Source of the DNA: JBIKIW01 sp044361365
GTDB taxonomy: Bacteria; Patescibacteriota; JACMRA01
Assembly: GCA_044361365.1 (NCBI GenBank)
Contig: JBIKIW010000006.1
Location: 1-47,480 of the forward strand
Direction: 5' to 3'
Length of the DNA stretch: 47,480 nucleotides
This document shows, piece after piece, positions 23,108 through 31,104 of this stretch. The notes under the pieces were generated by a model that saw only the letters and a program-made list of their open reading frames with translations, ran no database searches and was not told the origin of the DNA. The position numbers were made by a program, and so were the translations under genes. Numbering within the stretch: the first letter of the stretch is position 1; the number at the start of each line of letters is the position of its first letter.

Positions 23108-24127
23108 TTATTTAATAATATTTTTGTCCACATCTCCACCCCTCCTCCTAATCAAAATCCTTCTATAAACATCTTTACCATTTATTGTTGCATCGTTTTT
23201 CCCACCCAGCCAATAACCTCCGTCCATATCGTATTCATTGTGCCTCGACCAACCAACTATCTCAAACTGCTCAGGATTATACTTATCCAAAAAGGTAATT
23301 GGCACGCCCATTACCCCGTCATAATCCATCGGAATTTCTTTAGTTTTGTCCACATTTATGGCGTCATAGTTGTCGTATTTTGGATATTCATCGGGTGTGT
23401 ATTTTTTGTACAAAATCAAATCCTCGTGTCGTTTTTTGATTTCCAAATTTGTGAACCAAACTACCCCAGAAACCCTTATCATTCCTTCTTTGTGATCGCC
23501 AGCGGTAGCGTAATCTTCATAATGCTGATTGATAAAATGCCCAGCCCCACCAGGAAAACCATACCCAAGCCAAAGCTTGTTTTCTTTGATTAGTTTAAAA
23601 ACCTCTTTGTAGGTGATTGCGTTTTGATGCCCCACAATAATAAATTTTTTGTCGTATTCCACCAGCTGAGCCACATATTCCCGAAAAAGTGAAAAGGGTG
23701 GGTTGGTGACCACAATGTCGGCTTGTTTTAGTAGTTCTATCACTTCAGGACTTCGAAAGTCCCCATCGCCTTTGAGTGGTTTGACTCCGATTTGCTCTAC
23801 AGTTGGCACCCGTCCACCGTCTTTTTCTCCTTGATATTCGAGATAAATCGCCTGTTCACTGTCGTTTGTGCTAAACAGATCCGCACTTTGGCTTTTGTAG
23901 CAAGTGGTAATCAGTTTTTTGAGTCCTAGATATTCAAAGTTGTAACTAAAATAATGAAAAAAGTTACTTACTCTCGGGTCGTCACAGTTGCATAGCACAG
24001 TTTTGCCCTTAAAATGATCTTTGTAGTGTTCCAATTCCCTTTCAATATCACTCAGTTGGGTATAAAACTCATCTTTTTTGTTTTTGTTGGCTTGGTGAAG
24101 ATTCGAGTTTTTGGATTTGGTGGGCAT
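23108..24127 (-). CDS. EcoRI-family adenine-specific DNA methyltransferase
   Basis: The catalytic motif IV is VVTNPPFSLFREYV, and the overall order (FYTQLSDIERELEHY, NCDDPRVSNFFHYF, QADIVVTNPPFS, GYGFPGGAGHF, VWFTNLEIKKRHEDL, MGVPITFLDKYNP) is that of the EcoRI methylase family, which transfers a methyl group from SAM to the N6 of adenine. The length of about 339 residues is normal. I prefer ATG at 24127 to a TTG at 24139. No EcoRI-like nuclease is adjacent. The DUF262-HNH gene further down the strand is the nearest candidate nuclease. Confidence 0.92.
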   Translation of the reverse strand: MPTKSKNSNLHQANKNKKDEFYTQLSDIERELEHYKDHFKGKTVLCNCDDPRVSNFFHYFSYNFEYLGLKKLITTCYKSQSADLFSTNDSEQAIYLEYQGEKDGGRVPTVEQIGVKPLKGDGDFRSPEVIELLKQADIVVTNPPFSLFREYVAQLVEYDKKFIIVGHQNAITYKEVFKLIKENKLWLGYGFPGGAGHFINQHYEDYATAGDHKEGMIRVSGVVWFTNLEIKKRHEDLILYKKYTPDEYPKYDNYDAINVDKTKEIPMDYDGVMGVPITFLDKYNPEQFEIVGWSRHNEYDMDGGYWLGGKNDATINGKDVYRRILIRRRGGDVDKNIIK

Positions 24128-24319
24128 AAAGAGTCTCAATTTCTATGCTAGGTATAACTTTTTTTGGCAAGTTTTTGGTGAGATAATTTTTTGTAAAACA
24201 GTAGATTAAATTGAGTTTTGGCAAGAGGGAATCTACAGCTATTTTTTAGTCAAAAATCCTAAATGCAGGGCTGATTTTAAAATTAATACCACACCTACCG
24301 TCCAAGTAGTCTTGTTATT

Positions 24320-24637
24320 TTAAGCTAATTCTAAACTTTTATTTCCATTAGTTATTTGTGCCAGCACAGTTTTACCCGCCGTCAAAAAGTGGGTATATGT
24401 GCCGTCTCGATTGTCCACGGTTGACACAGCCGAGGTTATCACAGCACTGATTGCCTTTGATTTGGCTACCCCAGCGTTGGCTAGTAGTTCCGCCATATCC
24501 TTTGAGATGTAAAAGTGGTACAGCTTGCCCGACCTGGTCACTCCATCTGGCTTGCGAGGCTGCAGCTCTTTTGCTCTTGGTTTGCGAGGTGATCTATCTT
24601 TACCTCTCTTTCGCTTTTGCGGTGGTTGATCTGTCAC
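24320..24637 (-). CDS. small basic hypothetical protein, 105 residues
   Basis: Begins at GTG two bases after the aminopeptidase stop, in the same direction. The first 35 residues are Lys/Arg/Pro-rich (PQKRKRGKDRSPRKPRAKEL). The rest is a small globular region, KLYHFYISKDMAELLANAGV and TYTHFLTAGKTVLAQI. The base composition is clearly more GC-rich than the neighbours, with codons such as GCC and CGA common, so it may have been acquired recently or may not be a real gene. No family is recognised. The basic tail could bind nucleic acid. Confidence 0.45.
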   Translation of the reverse strand: MTDQPPQKRKRGKDRSPRKPRAKELQPRKPDGVTRSGKLYHFYISKDMAELLANAGVAKSKAISAVITSAVSTVDNRDGTYTHFLTAGKTVLAQITNGNKSLELA

Positions 24638-24639
24638 AG

Positions 24640-27276
24640 CTAACTTACTAAATCACTTTTTTTGATTCCCAAAAGTTCCTCAACTTTACCTTTTAATTCT
24701 CGATTTTGAGTTTTAATTTCTTCGATTTCTTTGCGTAGAGTTTCTATGTTCTGATTATTTTTTAAGCTTTTACTAATTTTTTCAATGGCTTCATCGGCTT
24801 TTCTTTGAGTTCTGCCAAAAAATGCACCTTCTTTCATACCTTGCAAAATGGATACAGACTGACTATTTTGAATCTGAGAAAGGCTGCCGATAATAGCAAA
24901 TTCTATCATGACGTAATTTTCTCCAGCGGCTTCTTTAAGGGCTAAAAGTGATTTTTGAACCTCGTCATCAGACCTTGTATAATTCGCAAATCCTAAGACA
25001 CTTAGAGCTGTAATCCTAAGTCCTTCAACAATACCTTTTTTGGTGTATTTAATTATCAAATCCAACGCTTCTGGTGATTTGGTAAGACTTGCCAAACCAG
25101 CTAAAGCTCCGCTACGAACAACTTCATTCCAGCTATTTCGATTTTCCAAAGCTGCGGTTAATAATTCCAAGGTTTCGGTTTGTTCTTTTTCACCTAAAAA
25201 GTAGGCGATTTTGGCTAAATTTTTGAGACTACTAGATTCTACAAAATAGCTTTCGGAGTCACCTTTTTGAGCGATGTTGTGTATGGCTTGGTAGCTTTTT
25301 GGAGTTTTAAAATTAGCCAATGAGTCCAAGGTAGCCTTTCGCACCCGTGAGTCTGAATCGCTTAAAGTTGAGATCAAGAAGTCCTCGGTTTGGGAGATTT
25401 GAATTTTGGCTACTTTTTCCACAATTTCAGCACGTACTGCCCAGAATTGGTTGTTTTTATAGCCCTCTTCAAGTGCTTTTAGAGCCTGCAAATTGTTCAT
25501 TTTGGCGATAGCTTCTATGGCGTAAATTTTGGCAATTGGGTCTGGATCGTCTAGAAGTTGATTTTTAAGATCGGTTAAAGAATAGCTTAATTCAACGGTT
25601 TTTAGGTAGTTGTTATTTTGGTCAAAGCTTACAAAATGAGGTTTTTTAGCAAACGGAAAATAGAAAGATTGTTCGATTTCAGAGATATTTACCTTGACCG
25701 TTTCTATGCTAATATTACCATTTTCGTCTTTAAATCCAAAGCCAATTGGAATAGTGATTCTGTGAATTTCATCGTGTTTATGGTTTTTTTCAGTTTGTTT
25801 TTGAATAACCTTCAGTTTAGCAGTTGAGCTTTCGCCGTCCCAAGAATATTCCACTCCAAATTCTGGATGCCCAGCTGAAAATAGATATTGATCAAAAAGC
25901 CAGCGTAAATTTTTACCTGAAACCTTTTCAGCAGCTCTCAAAATATCAGTTTCGTTTACGTTTCGGTTGCTATTTGAGGTTAAAAACTCTTGGATAAACT
26001 TCTCGAAATTTTTGTCGCCAAGTTCAGTGCGAATCATATGATAAACCGCTCCACCTTTTGGATAAGCATGTCTGTCATAAAGGTCTTCGATATGCTTGTA
26101 AATGTTGGTTACAACGGGTCTTTTATAGACTTCTCCGCTGATATATTCTCGCTGTTCATTAATTCTGTAATATTGAAATTCTTCCCAGCCTTTTTCGTGT
26201 TCCCACCAAAGTTGCTCGCTGTAGGTAGCCATACCTTCTTTGATCCACAAATGTGACCAGTGATCGATCACAACCCAATCTCCAAACCACTGATGAGCCA
26301 ATTCGTGAGCTATCAAAATTTCTCCAAAATCCCAGTCTTTAGCGGCTTTTTCGTCCACCAAAGCTCTGTCGGTATTGAGCGTCATGGTGGCGTTTTCCAT
26401 TCCACCCCAAGCAAATTGATTTACCCAAGCTTGGTAATATTTTGGCCAAGGATATTTCACCCCAAATTTTTGGCTGAAAAATTCCATCATTTTGGGAGTT
26501 TTAGAAGCTGTATTGGAAAGTAAATTAGCCTTTTCTTTGCTGGTGTAATAGGAAATCTGAATATCTTCCCAGCTGTCTTTTTGCTCCACAAAATCGGCGA
26601 TCGCTAAAGCAGTGAGGTAAACTGCCTGAGGTAATTGTTGTTGCCAGATGGTTTGCTGGTAGATTTGGAAAAGATTTTTCTCTCCTGTTTTTTGTTGGAG
26701 TCTTAGCAAAACTTTATCGTCAGCTGGAACTTCTTGAACTTTCTCCAAAAGCCCGTTAGAAAGCACTTTAAACTCTTTTAAAGCTCGTACATTCATCTCT
26801 AAAGTAGCAATCTGTTTGGGGTTATCAAAGGTAGGAAACCAATAGCTGCTGCCCATAGATTCACCTTGGCTCCAGGCTTGTTTGGATTGGTTTGGGTAAA
26901 AATCATCTGGCAATACAAAAGTGATTCCAGATTGGGGATTTTGGGTGCTGTAATCAATAGCTATCTGTAAATTTTGATCAGCTTCAAAGGGTTTTGGGAA
27001 AAATAAAATTAGACTTTTGCCATCGTATTCATAGTCAATTTTTTGATCATCCAGGCGCACTTCTTCAATATCCATTTCTAAAGCGTCTAGGCTGATTGAA
27101 CTGAGGTTTTCAGCTACAGTGGTGACGAATAAATTGGAGGTTCCAACGATCAATTTACGATCCAAATCCAGAGCGACTTCGAGTTTGGTATGGCGAAGTT
27201 GAACTAATTTATCTGGGTTATAATTTGGTTTGCTTCCTGGAAGTTCGAACTCGGAAATGACGCTATTTGATGACAT
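24640..27276 (-). CDS. M1 family zinc aminopeptidase with C-terminal HEAT-like repeats
   Basis: A gluzincin aminopeptidase that removes N-terminal residues from peptides. The exopeptidase motif GGMEN (residues 305-309 of the longer frame) and the zinc site HELAHQWFGDW with a second Glu in WIKEGMATYSEQ (338-366) are intact. A Tyr near KPVVTN...DRHAYPKGGAVYHMIR is placed as expected. The last third has HEAT-like repeats (IYAIEAIAKMNNLQALKALE, VRKATLDSLANFKTPKSYQAI), and a short coiled coil ends the protein. I use the ATG at 27276 (MSSNSVISEF). No signal peptide is seen, so it is probably cytoplasmic. Confidence 0.93.
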   Translation of the reverse strand: MSSNSVISEFELPGSKPNYNPDKLVQLRHTKLEVALDLDRKLIVGTSNLFVTTVAENLSSISLDALEMDIEEVRLDDQKIDYEYDGKSLILFFPKPFEADQNLQIAIDYSTQNPQSGITFVLPDDFYPNQSKQAWSQGESMGSSYWFPTFDNPKQIATLEMNVRALKEFKVLSNGLLEKVQEVPADDKVLLRLQQKTGEKNLFQIYQQTIWQQQLPQAVYLTALAIADFVEQKDSWEDIQISYYTSKEKANLLSNTASKTPKMMEFFSQKFGVKYPWPKYYQAWVNQFAWGGMENATMTLNTDRALVDEKAAKDWDFGEILIAHELAHQWFGDWVVIDHWSHLWIKEGMATYSEQLWWEHEKGWEEFQYYRINEQREYISGEVYKRPVVTNIYKHIEDLYDRHAYPKGGAVYHMIRTELGDKNFEKFIQEFLTSNSNRNVNETDILRAAEKVSGKNLRWLFDQYLFSAGHPEFGVEYSWDGESSTAKLKVIQKQTEKNHKHDEIHRITIPIGFGFKDENGNISIETVKVNISEIEQSFYFPFAKKPHFVSFDQNNNYLKTVELSYSLTDLKNQLLDDPDPIAKIYAIEAIAKMNNLQALKALEEGYKNNQFWAVRAEIVEKVAKIQISQTEDFLISTLSDSDSRVRKATLDSLANFKTPKSYQAIHNIAQKGDSESYFVESSSLKNLAKIAYFLGEKEQTETLELLTAALENRNSWNEVVRSGALAGLASLTKSPEALDLIIKYTKKGIVEGLRITALSVLGFANYTRSDDEVQKSLLALKEAAGENYVMIEFAIIGSLSQIQNSQSVSILQGMKEGAFFGRTQRKADEAIEKISKSLKNNQNIETLRKEIEEIKTQNRELKGKVEELLGIKKSDLVS

Positions 27277-27395
27277 AAAAAAGTAACTTAAATTGTTGTT
27301 TTTAATTAAAATCGGCAATAACCTTAAATATAGGAAATATTAACCTCTTTATATTAACAATTTCGTGATTAAAATAAATAAAACCATTATTTGTC

Positions 27396-27660
27396 AAAGC
27401 CCCACGGCGACTGAGCGAAGAGTTAGCGTAGCGTAACTTGAACAGACCAGACTTGCTCTGGTCGAAAGCCCCACGGCGACTGAGAGAAGGCATAGCGAAG
27501 TGTATGCTGAACAAGGCGGGCTTTGCCCGACTAAAGCCCTCGCGTCGCTGAGAGAAGGCATGTGGAGCAATGCTGAACAGGTTCGACCGACATGAAATTC
27601 AACATTGGGGAGGATAAATCCATCCCCTACCACATTATTTAACGGCGACTGAGAGAAGGC
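27396..27660. repeat. tandem array of structured repeats
   Basis: Three adjacent units begin with AAAGCCC and share a GGCGACTGAGAGAAG core: 27396-27464 (69 bp), 27465-27532 (68 bp) and 27533 to about 27592. A fourth partial core lies at 27641-27660. In each unit two hairpins follow, and their stems change on both sides at once. The first stems are AGTTA/TAACT, CATA/TATG and GCAT/ATGC. The second are GACCAGA/TCTGGTC, CGGGC/GCCCG and GGT/ACC. The array lies between the aminopeptidase start and the 3' end of a toxin gene. Confidence 0.85.
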
Positions 27661-28001
27661 TACTCCAGTTTTATTAGCATCGACTTTAGCTTTGAGTGGA
27701 TTTCAACTTCAAATTTTAGCGGTAACTCGCCTATGATTCCAGAGATGGAAGATCTAGTTTCTAGGCTGGCAAGTTTGTGTAATCGTACAACTGAACTAAA
27801 AAGCAAGCCGGTTTTTGAAAAATTTGCTTCATCTTGGCTTAAAATAGAGTCAGATTCGAGTAAATCAGTTGGTATTTTTGAGCTAATAAAAGCACAAATA
27901 ATCATTTTGTGAATTCCAATTGGGTCGGTTAAGGCTAAAACAGGTCGTTTTTTATGTTCCAATTTTTCAGCAAAAGGAAAATTCGCTTCTAATATCAACA
28001 T
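27660..28001 (-). CDS. PemK/MazF-like toxin of a type II toxin-antitoxin pair
   Basis: The pattern RPVLALTDPIGIHKMIICAFISSKIP, an F..TGLLFSSVVRLHKLASLE segment and GIIGELPLKFEVEI fits the PemK/MazF-like growth inhibitor family (mRNA-cutting endoribonucleases). The length of 113 residues is typical. It starts one base after the stop of a small upstream gene, the usual antitoxin-toxin order. The TAG stop lies exactly at the edge of the tandem repeat array, whose last core reads up to the stop codon. Confidence 0.8.
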   Translation of the reverse strand: MLILEANFPFAEKLEHKKRPVLALTDPIGIHKMIICAFISSKIPTDLLESDSILSQDEANFSKTGLLFSSVVRLHKLASLETRSSISGIIGELPLKFEVEIHSKLKSMLIKLE

Positions 28002-28002
28002 A

Positions 28003-28293
28003 TTACCAAGTAACTTTTTTCAAATTTTTATTATTGTAATTGGCTTTACTATCTTGATCATCTTCATTTTTGGTAAAAACATTTAAGGCTTGTTTGGCAA
28101 GTAAATCAACTTCAGAATCATCTCCAAAATCTTCATTTATACCTTTTCCTATCCAAATTTTGATTATTTCATTATCATCCAAAACTTTGTACTTTTTTTT
28201 GGCTAAATCTAAATACATTTTTATAGTAGCTGTTCGATTTATTCTGATTTGGGAGTTGGAAAAACTGGTTTTCTTGATTTTAGTATTTAGCAT
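28003..28293 (-). CDS. putative antitoxin, 96 residues
   Basis: A small charged protein directly upstream of, and coupled to, the PemK/MazF-like toxin. The first half (SQIRINRTATIKMYLDLAKKKY) looks like a DNA-binding or dimerisation module and the second half is acidic and Asn-rich, as is usual for the flexible toxin-binding tail of an antitoxin. I do not recognise the family, so the role rests on position and size. The start is ATG with no Shine-Dalgarno. Such pairs usually repress their own promoter. Confidence 0.65.
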   Translation of the reverse strand: MLNTKIKKTSFSNSQIRINRTATIKMYLDLAKKKYKVLDDNEIIKIWIGKGINEDFGDDSEVDLLAKQALNVFTKNEDDQDSKANYNNKNLKKVTW

Positions 28294-28372
28294 AATCTAC
28301 ATTTATTTACATTTTAATACAATAAAGTAAAACTAATGCTTGTAATATTGTCAATTTAGTCACAGTTCTCAA

Positions 28373-28633
28373 CTAGCCTTTTTGCCTCTGCCAATAATAA
28401 ATCCAAGTGTACATATTAGCACGGCTGTTATCTTGGTCGGTGTATAGGAGTGTCCACCAAGTTCCGATTGTCTGCAAAATCACATAACTTTCTATCAACA
28501 AAAGCACCCCATACAAAAAAATATTGCTAATATTTCTAAAGTCCAAAAGGAAAATTAGATAGTAAAAAGCTTATATAATAGACAACAGTAGCAAAACTGT
28601 AAAACTTGCTTGGAGGGATTTGCTTTCTTTCAT
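28373..28633 (-). pseudogene. small two-helix membrane ORF interrupted by an in-frame TAA
   Basis: An ATG at 28633 opens MKESKSLQASFTVLLLLSII, then TAA (codon 21), and the same frame continues for 65 more codons as AFYYLIFLLDFRNISNIFLY, a second hydrophobic stretch (GVLLLIESYVILQTIGTWWT), and TDQDNSRANMYTWIYYW to TAG at 28373. The consistent membrane-protein character on both sides suggests a decayed gene. Family unknown; it may be the tail of a larger membrane protein. Confidence 0.5.
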
Positions 28634-28825
28634 TTTTCGAGCGGTAGTAAATTTTTTAAGATGATCTTAACACAACTACATATCACAAAAAAAAGCCTAA
28701 AGCCAAACAATATATTTCGAGTAAAATAAGATATTATATGGTCTAATTACGGCATAAAATTCAACATGGCGAATTAAAATTCGCCTCTACAAATTTAAAC
28801 TCACCGACTTTAAAATATAATCAAT
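28634..28825. other. intergenic spacer with one hairpin repeat
   Basis: AT-rich and without a credible gene. It holds one palindrome, GGCGAATTAAAATTCGCC at 28768-28785, preceded by AAATTCAACAT and followed by TCTACAA. The same flank precedes a different hairpin (GGGGA...TCCCC) at about 27590-27628, so this is another dispersed repeat with changing stems. Confidence 0.6.
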
Positions 28826-29437
28826 CTATTTCTCAGTAATAAGTTTGAAACCTAAAAATATCAAAACTGCTCCGGTAATTTTTTCGATTGGTTTGAAGGC
28901 TTTTTGCAAAATATTTTTAACAGGCTTGAAGTTTAGGCAAACACTAAGAATTGAAAAGTACGTAACAGTGGCTAAAAACATGTAAAATCCATAAAAAAGT
29001 TTAACTTCCAAAAGAGTTTGACTAGAAATAACCTGAGTAAATAGAGCAAAATAGAACAAAGTTACTTTAGGGTTCAAAAGACTGTTTAACATTCCTTCCA
29101 AAATAGAATTGGTAGAGTTTTGATTTTCTACAGCTTTTAATTGATCATCTAAATTGAATTTTATGTTCGCTCTAAGAGCTTTGTAGCCTAAATAAAATAA
29201 ATAAATTCCACAAACAAATTTTATTCCAGAATAAAGCATCACAGATTGCGAAATTATCAGCCCTAAACCCAACAATGAAGCAATAATATGAAAAAGATTT
29301 CCTATGCCAATTCCAAAACTTGTGAGTATTCCATGTTTGGCAGATTTGAGGGAATTTTTGAGGGTAATTATGGTGTCAGGGCCTGGGCTAATTAGGGCAA
29401 GCAGGTGGGCTAGGGCGATTATGGCAAATTCTTTCAT
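28826..29437 (-). CDS. LysE/RhtB family amino-acid exporter
   Basis: A six-helix membrane protein of 203 residues. The family signature is clear at the N-terminus: ALAHLLALISPGPDTIITLKNSL, with the conserved SPGPD, then a GIGIGNLFHIIASLLGLG helix and FYLGYKALRA. LysE/RhtB proteins export basic or hydrophobic amino acids or homoserine lactones. The substrate is not predictable here. A segment LNPKVTLFYFALF matches the conserved NPK motif in the middle of the family. The gene is monocistronic on the minus strand. Confidence 0.9.
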   Translation of the reverse strand: MKEFAIIALAHLLALISPGPDTIITLKNSLKSAKHGILTSFGIGIGNLFHIIASLLGLGLIISQSVMLYSGIKFVCGIYLFYLGYKALRANIKFNLDDQLKAVENQNSTNSILEGMLNSLLNPKVTLFYFALFTQVISSQTLLEVKLFYGFYMFLATVTYFSILSVCLNFKPVKNILQKAFKPIEKITGAVLIFLGFKLITEK

Positions 29438-29546
29438 AGCCCAGAATAGTTTAAAGATTTTTAGTCGATGTCAATGAATTTTTAAGATCCTGTAAGTTAA
29501 GTAAGATTTAGGATACAATCTTTGATAATTAGTACTCAGTTTCAAA

Positions 29547-30215
29547 TTACCACTCAATTTCTTTCAATCCTCTCTCCTCTAAATACTCATTACACCTCAA
29601 AAAATGTTGGTTTCCAAAAAACCCGTTGTAGGCTGAAAATGGAGATGGATGAGCAGATTCCAAAATTAAATGCCTATTAGGATCGATTAGATTTTTCTTG
29701 GATTTAGCGAAATTTCCCCAAAGTAAAAACACCAAATTTTCCTGTTTTTGGGAGAGTTTAGAAATTACAAAATCAGTAAATTTTCCCCAGCCTTTGCCTT
29801 GGTGAGAAGCTGGCGAACTGGCTACCACAGTCAAAACTGAGTTTAGCAAAAACACACCTTGCTTTGCCAAACCGCTCAAATCTCCATCTGTAAAGTCTTT
29901 TTTGATGCCAAAATTTGATTCAATTTCTTTATAGATATTTTTTAAGGATGGTGGTAGTTTTATCCCGTTTTGTACCGAAAAAGATAGTCCGTGAGCCTGA
30001 TTTGGACCGTGATAAGGATCTTGCCCCAAAATAACCACCCTCACTTTTGAAAAAGGTGTCAGCCAAAAAGCCCTAAAAATATTTTCTAGGGTAGGGTAAA
30101 TCTCTTTGGTTCGGTACTCGGATTTCACAAACTCGGTTAAATTTTCAAACTCAGGGGTGGCAAAATATTCAGCCAAAACCTGATTCCATTCGGGTTCCAT
30201 TTTTACACTAGACAT
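29547..30215 (-). CDS. ung: uracil-DNA glycosylase, family 1
   Basis: Removes uracil from DNA in base-excision repair. The water-activating loop GQDPYHGPNQAHGLSFSV (catalytic Asp in GQDPYHG), PPSLKNIYKEI, LLNSVLTV with the uracil-binding Asn, LLWGNFAKSK, and the minor-groove loop HPSPFSAYNGFFG are all present. The last loop has F where most enzymes have L (HPSPLS). I prefer the ATG at 30215 (MSSVKMEPEW). The upstream TTG at 30251 lies in a TTGCCA that may be the -35 box. Confidence 0.96.
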   Translation of the reverse strand: MSSVKMEPEWNQVLAEYFATPEFENLTEFVKSEYRTKEIYPTLENIFRAFWLTPFSKVRVVILGQDPYHGPNQAHGLSFSVQNGIKLPPSLKNIYKEIESNFGIKKDFTDGDLSGLAKQGVFLLNSVLTVVASSPASHQGKGWGKFTDFVISKLSQKQENLVFLLWGNFAKSKKNLIDPNRHLILESAHPSPFSAYNGFFGNQHFLRCNEYLEERGLKEIEW

Positions 30216-30308
30216 ATGTTCAAACCAAATTTGGTAAGGTTTTTTTGGCAAGAGGCAGGTTAATTAATAATGAAAAAATAATAGTGAATAATTATAAATT
30301 AAATTTTT

Positions 30309-30420
30309 GTAGCGGAGGTCTCCTGACCTCCATCGTCAAATTACAGCTAACCAGGCGACGGGAATCAGAATTAAATAATAATGAAAAAATAAAAATTGTA
30401 GCGGAACCTTTACAGTTCCA
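30309..30420. repeat. two dispersed hairpins and a shared tail
   Basis: GTAGC followed by GGAGGTC-TCCT-GACCTCC (30314-30331) and a second GTAGC followed by GGAAC...GTTCC (30403-30419). Between them lies a CGTCAAATTA...CGACGGGAATCAG tail like that at 265-300, 30919-30954 and 45208-45240. Both stems are complementary but differ in sequence. Confidence 0.75.
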
Positions 30421-30475
30421 TTTGTTGGGTCAACCTAAAATCCAAACTGTAGTCCGTGATTTTCAAGTTTAAACT

Positions 30476-30727
30476 TATAGAACCCATTTGAAAACTAATC
30501 GCAACAAAAAGTCATTAAATAGTTTTGCCCTGATAAGACCAAGTGCAAGTTTGGACTTGTTCCAAACGACCTTCGGGGCATGAAGGGGAATGTCCGCTGG
30601 CCTTGGGGTTTTGTGGAACTTTAAAGCGAAGCTGAAACCCACAGTCCCATTGGGACAGCTCCCTTATCAGGGAGCAACTGGCAATTGATGTCTTAAATTA
30701 GGTAAAAGTAATCAAATGGGTTCTATA
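30476..30727. ncRNA. candidate structured RNA or miniature element closed by a perfect 16-bp inverted repeat
   Basis: The ends TATAGAACCCATTTGA (30476-30491) and TCAAATGGGTTCTATA (30712-30727) are exact reverse complements. Inside are a stem AAAACTA...TAGTTTT, a 10-bp stem CCCTGATAAG...CTTATCAGGG, and small hairpins within the latter (TTTGGA...TCCAAA, AGCGAAGCT, GTCCCATTGGGAC). No ORF of note is present, and the segment is much more GC-rich than its flanks. The outer termini read TA|TA, so it could be a MITE. The interior somewhat resembles TnpB-associated RNA ends (GGAATGTCCGCTGGCC), but I cannot confirm that. Confidence 0.5.
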
Positions 30728-30756
30728 CTACTTTTAGTGAAATGGGTATATCATTT

Positions 30757-30784
30757 GTCATCCTGAACTTGTTTCAGGATCTTG
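30757..30784 (+). repeat. dispersed CCTGAA-TTCAGG hairpin repeat
   Basis: GTCATCCTGAACTTGTTTCAGG followed by ATCTTG; the same text with two changes is at 47327-47354 and inverted at 11044. It is next to a CTTTTAGTGAAATGGGTATA string (30731-30750) that matches the termini of the MITE-like elements at 6786 and 43788. Confidence 0.75.
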
Positions 30785-30818
30785 GCTAAACTTGGAGAAA
30801 AAGTCTAAAATATCAAAT

Positions 30819-30954
30819 AAAGTCCCCACCCGGGGGAAACCGTGAGAGCGTAGCGGATCACGGAGGGGTGTGGGGAAGTCGCCGTTAAATTACCGTAGGG
30901 GAATGCCTCTGGCTTCCCTCATCAAATTATGTGGCAACAGGCGGCGGGAATCAG
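30819..30954 (+). repeat. long composite palindromic repeat, copy 2
   Basis: Inverted match to 265-405, with most differences in loops or as paired changes in stems. It includes the outer stem TCCCCAC...GTGGGGA, the inner stem CCGTGA...TCACGG and the GTAGGGGAATGCCTCTGGCTTCCC hairpin at 30895-30918. The region to 31104 is AT-rich with short ATTATAAATG-type strings and contains no gene. Confidence 0.8.
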
Positions 30955-31104
30955 GTTTTTAATTATAAATGGTTGATTATAAATTATAATTATAAACAAA
31001 AATTACTTTTCCATAATAAAATAAATCTGCAATTTATAATTAACAACTAATAATTAAGAATTATAAAACTTGCCTAACTTTCCAAAGTATTTTTGACTCA
31101 AAAA

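Noticed and set aside
27302..27633. Two minus-strand ORFs of 70 and 79 residues over the tandem repeat
   Set aside because: Their sequences are translations of the repeated palindromes (PSLSRRGA- and LRSVAVGL-type text repeated in step with the DNA units), so they are products of the repeats rather than genes.
27396..27660. The tandem array as a CRISPR
   Set aside because: Units are contiguous with no unique spacers of constant length, the repeats vary in their stems, and no cas genes are near.
30245..30472. Plus-strand ORF of 75 residues upstream of the structured element
   Set aside because: It runs through two dispersed hairpins and their tail; the sequence is explained by repeats.
30476..30727. 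The structured element as tmRNA, RNase P RNA, SRP RNA or 6S RNA
   Set aside because: It lacks the tmRNA alanine-acceptor end and tag, the RNase P GGAAAGTCC region and the SRP GGAAGGAAGC loop, and I could not fit the 6S open bubble. It remains unassigned.
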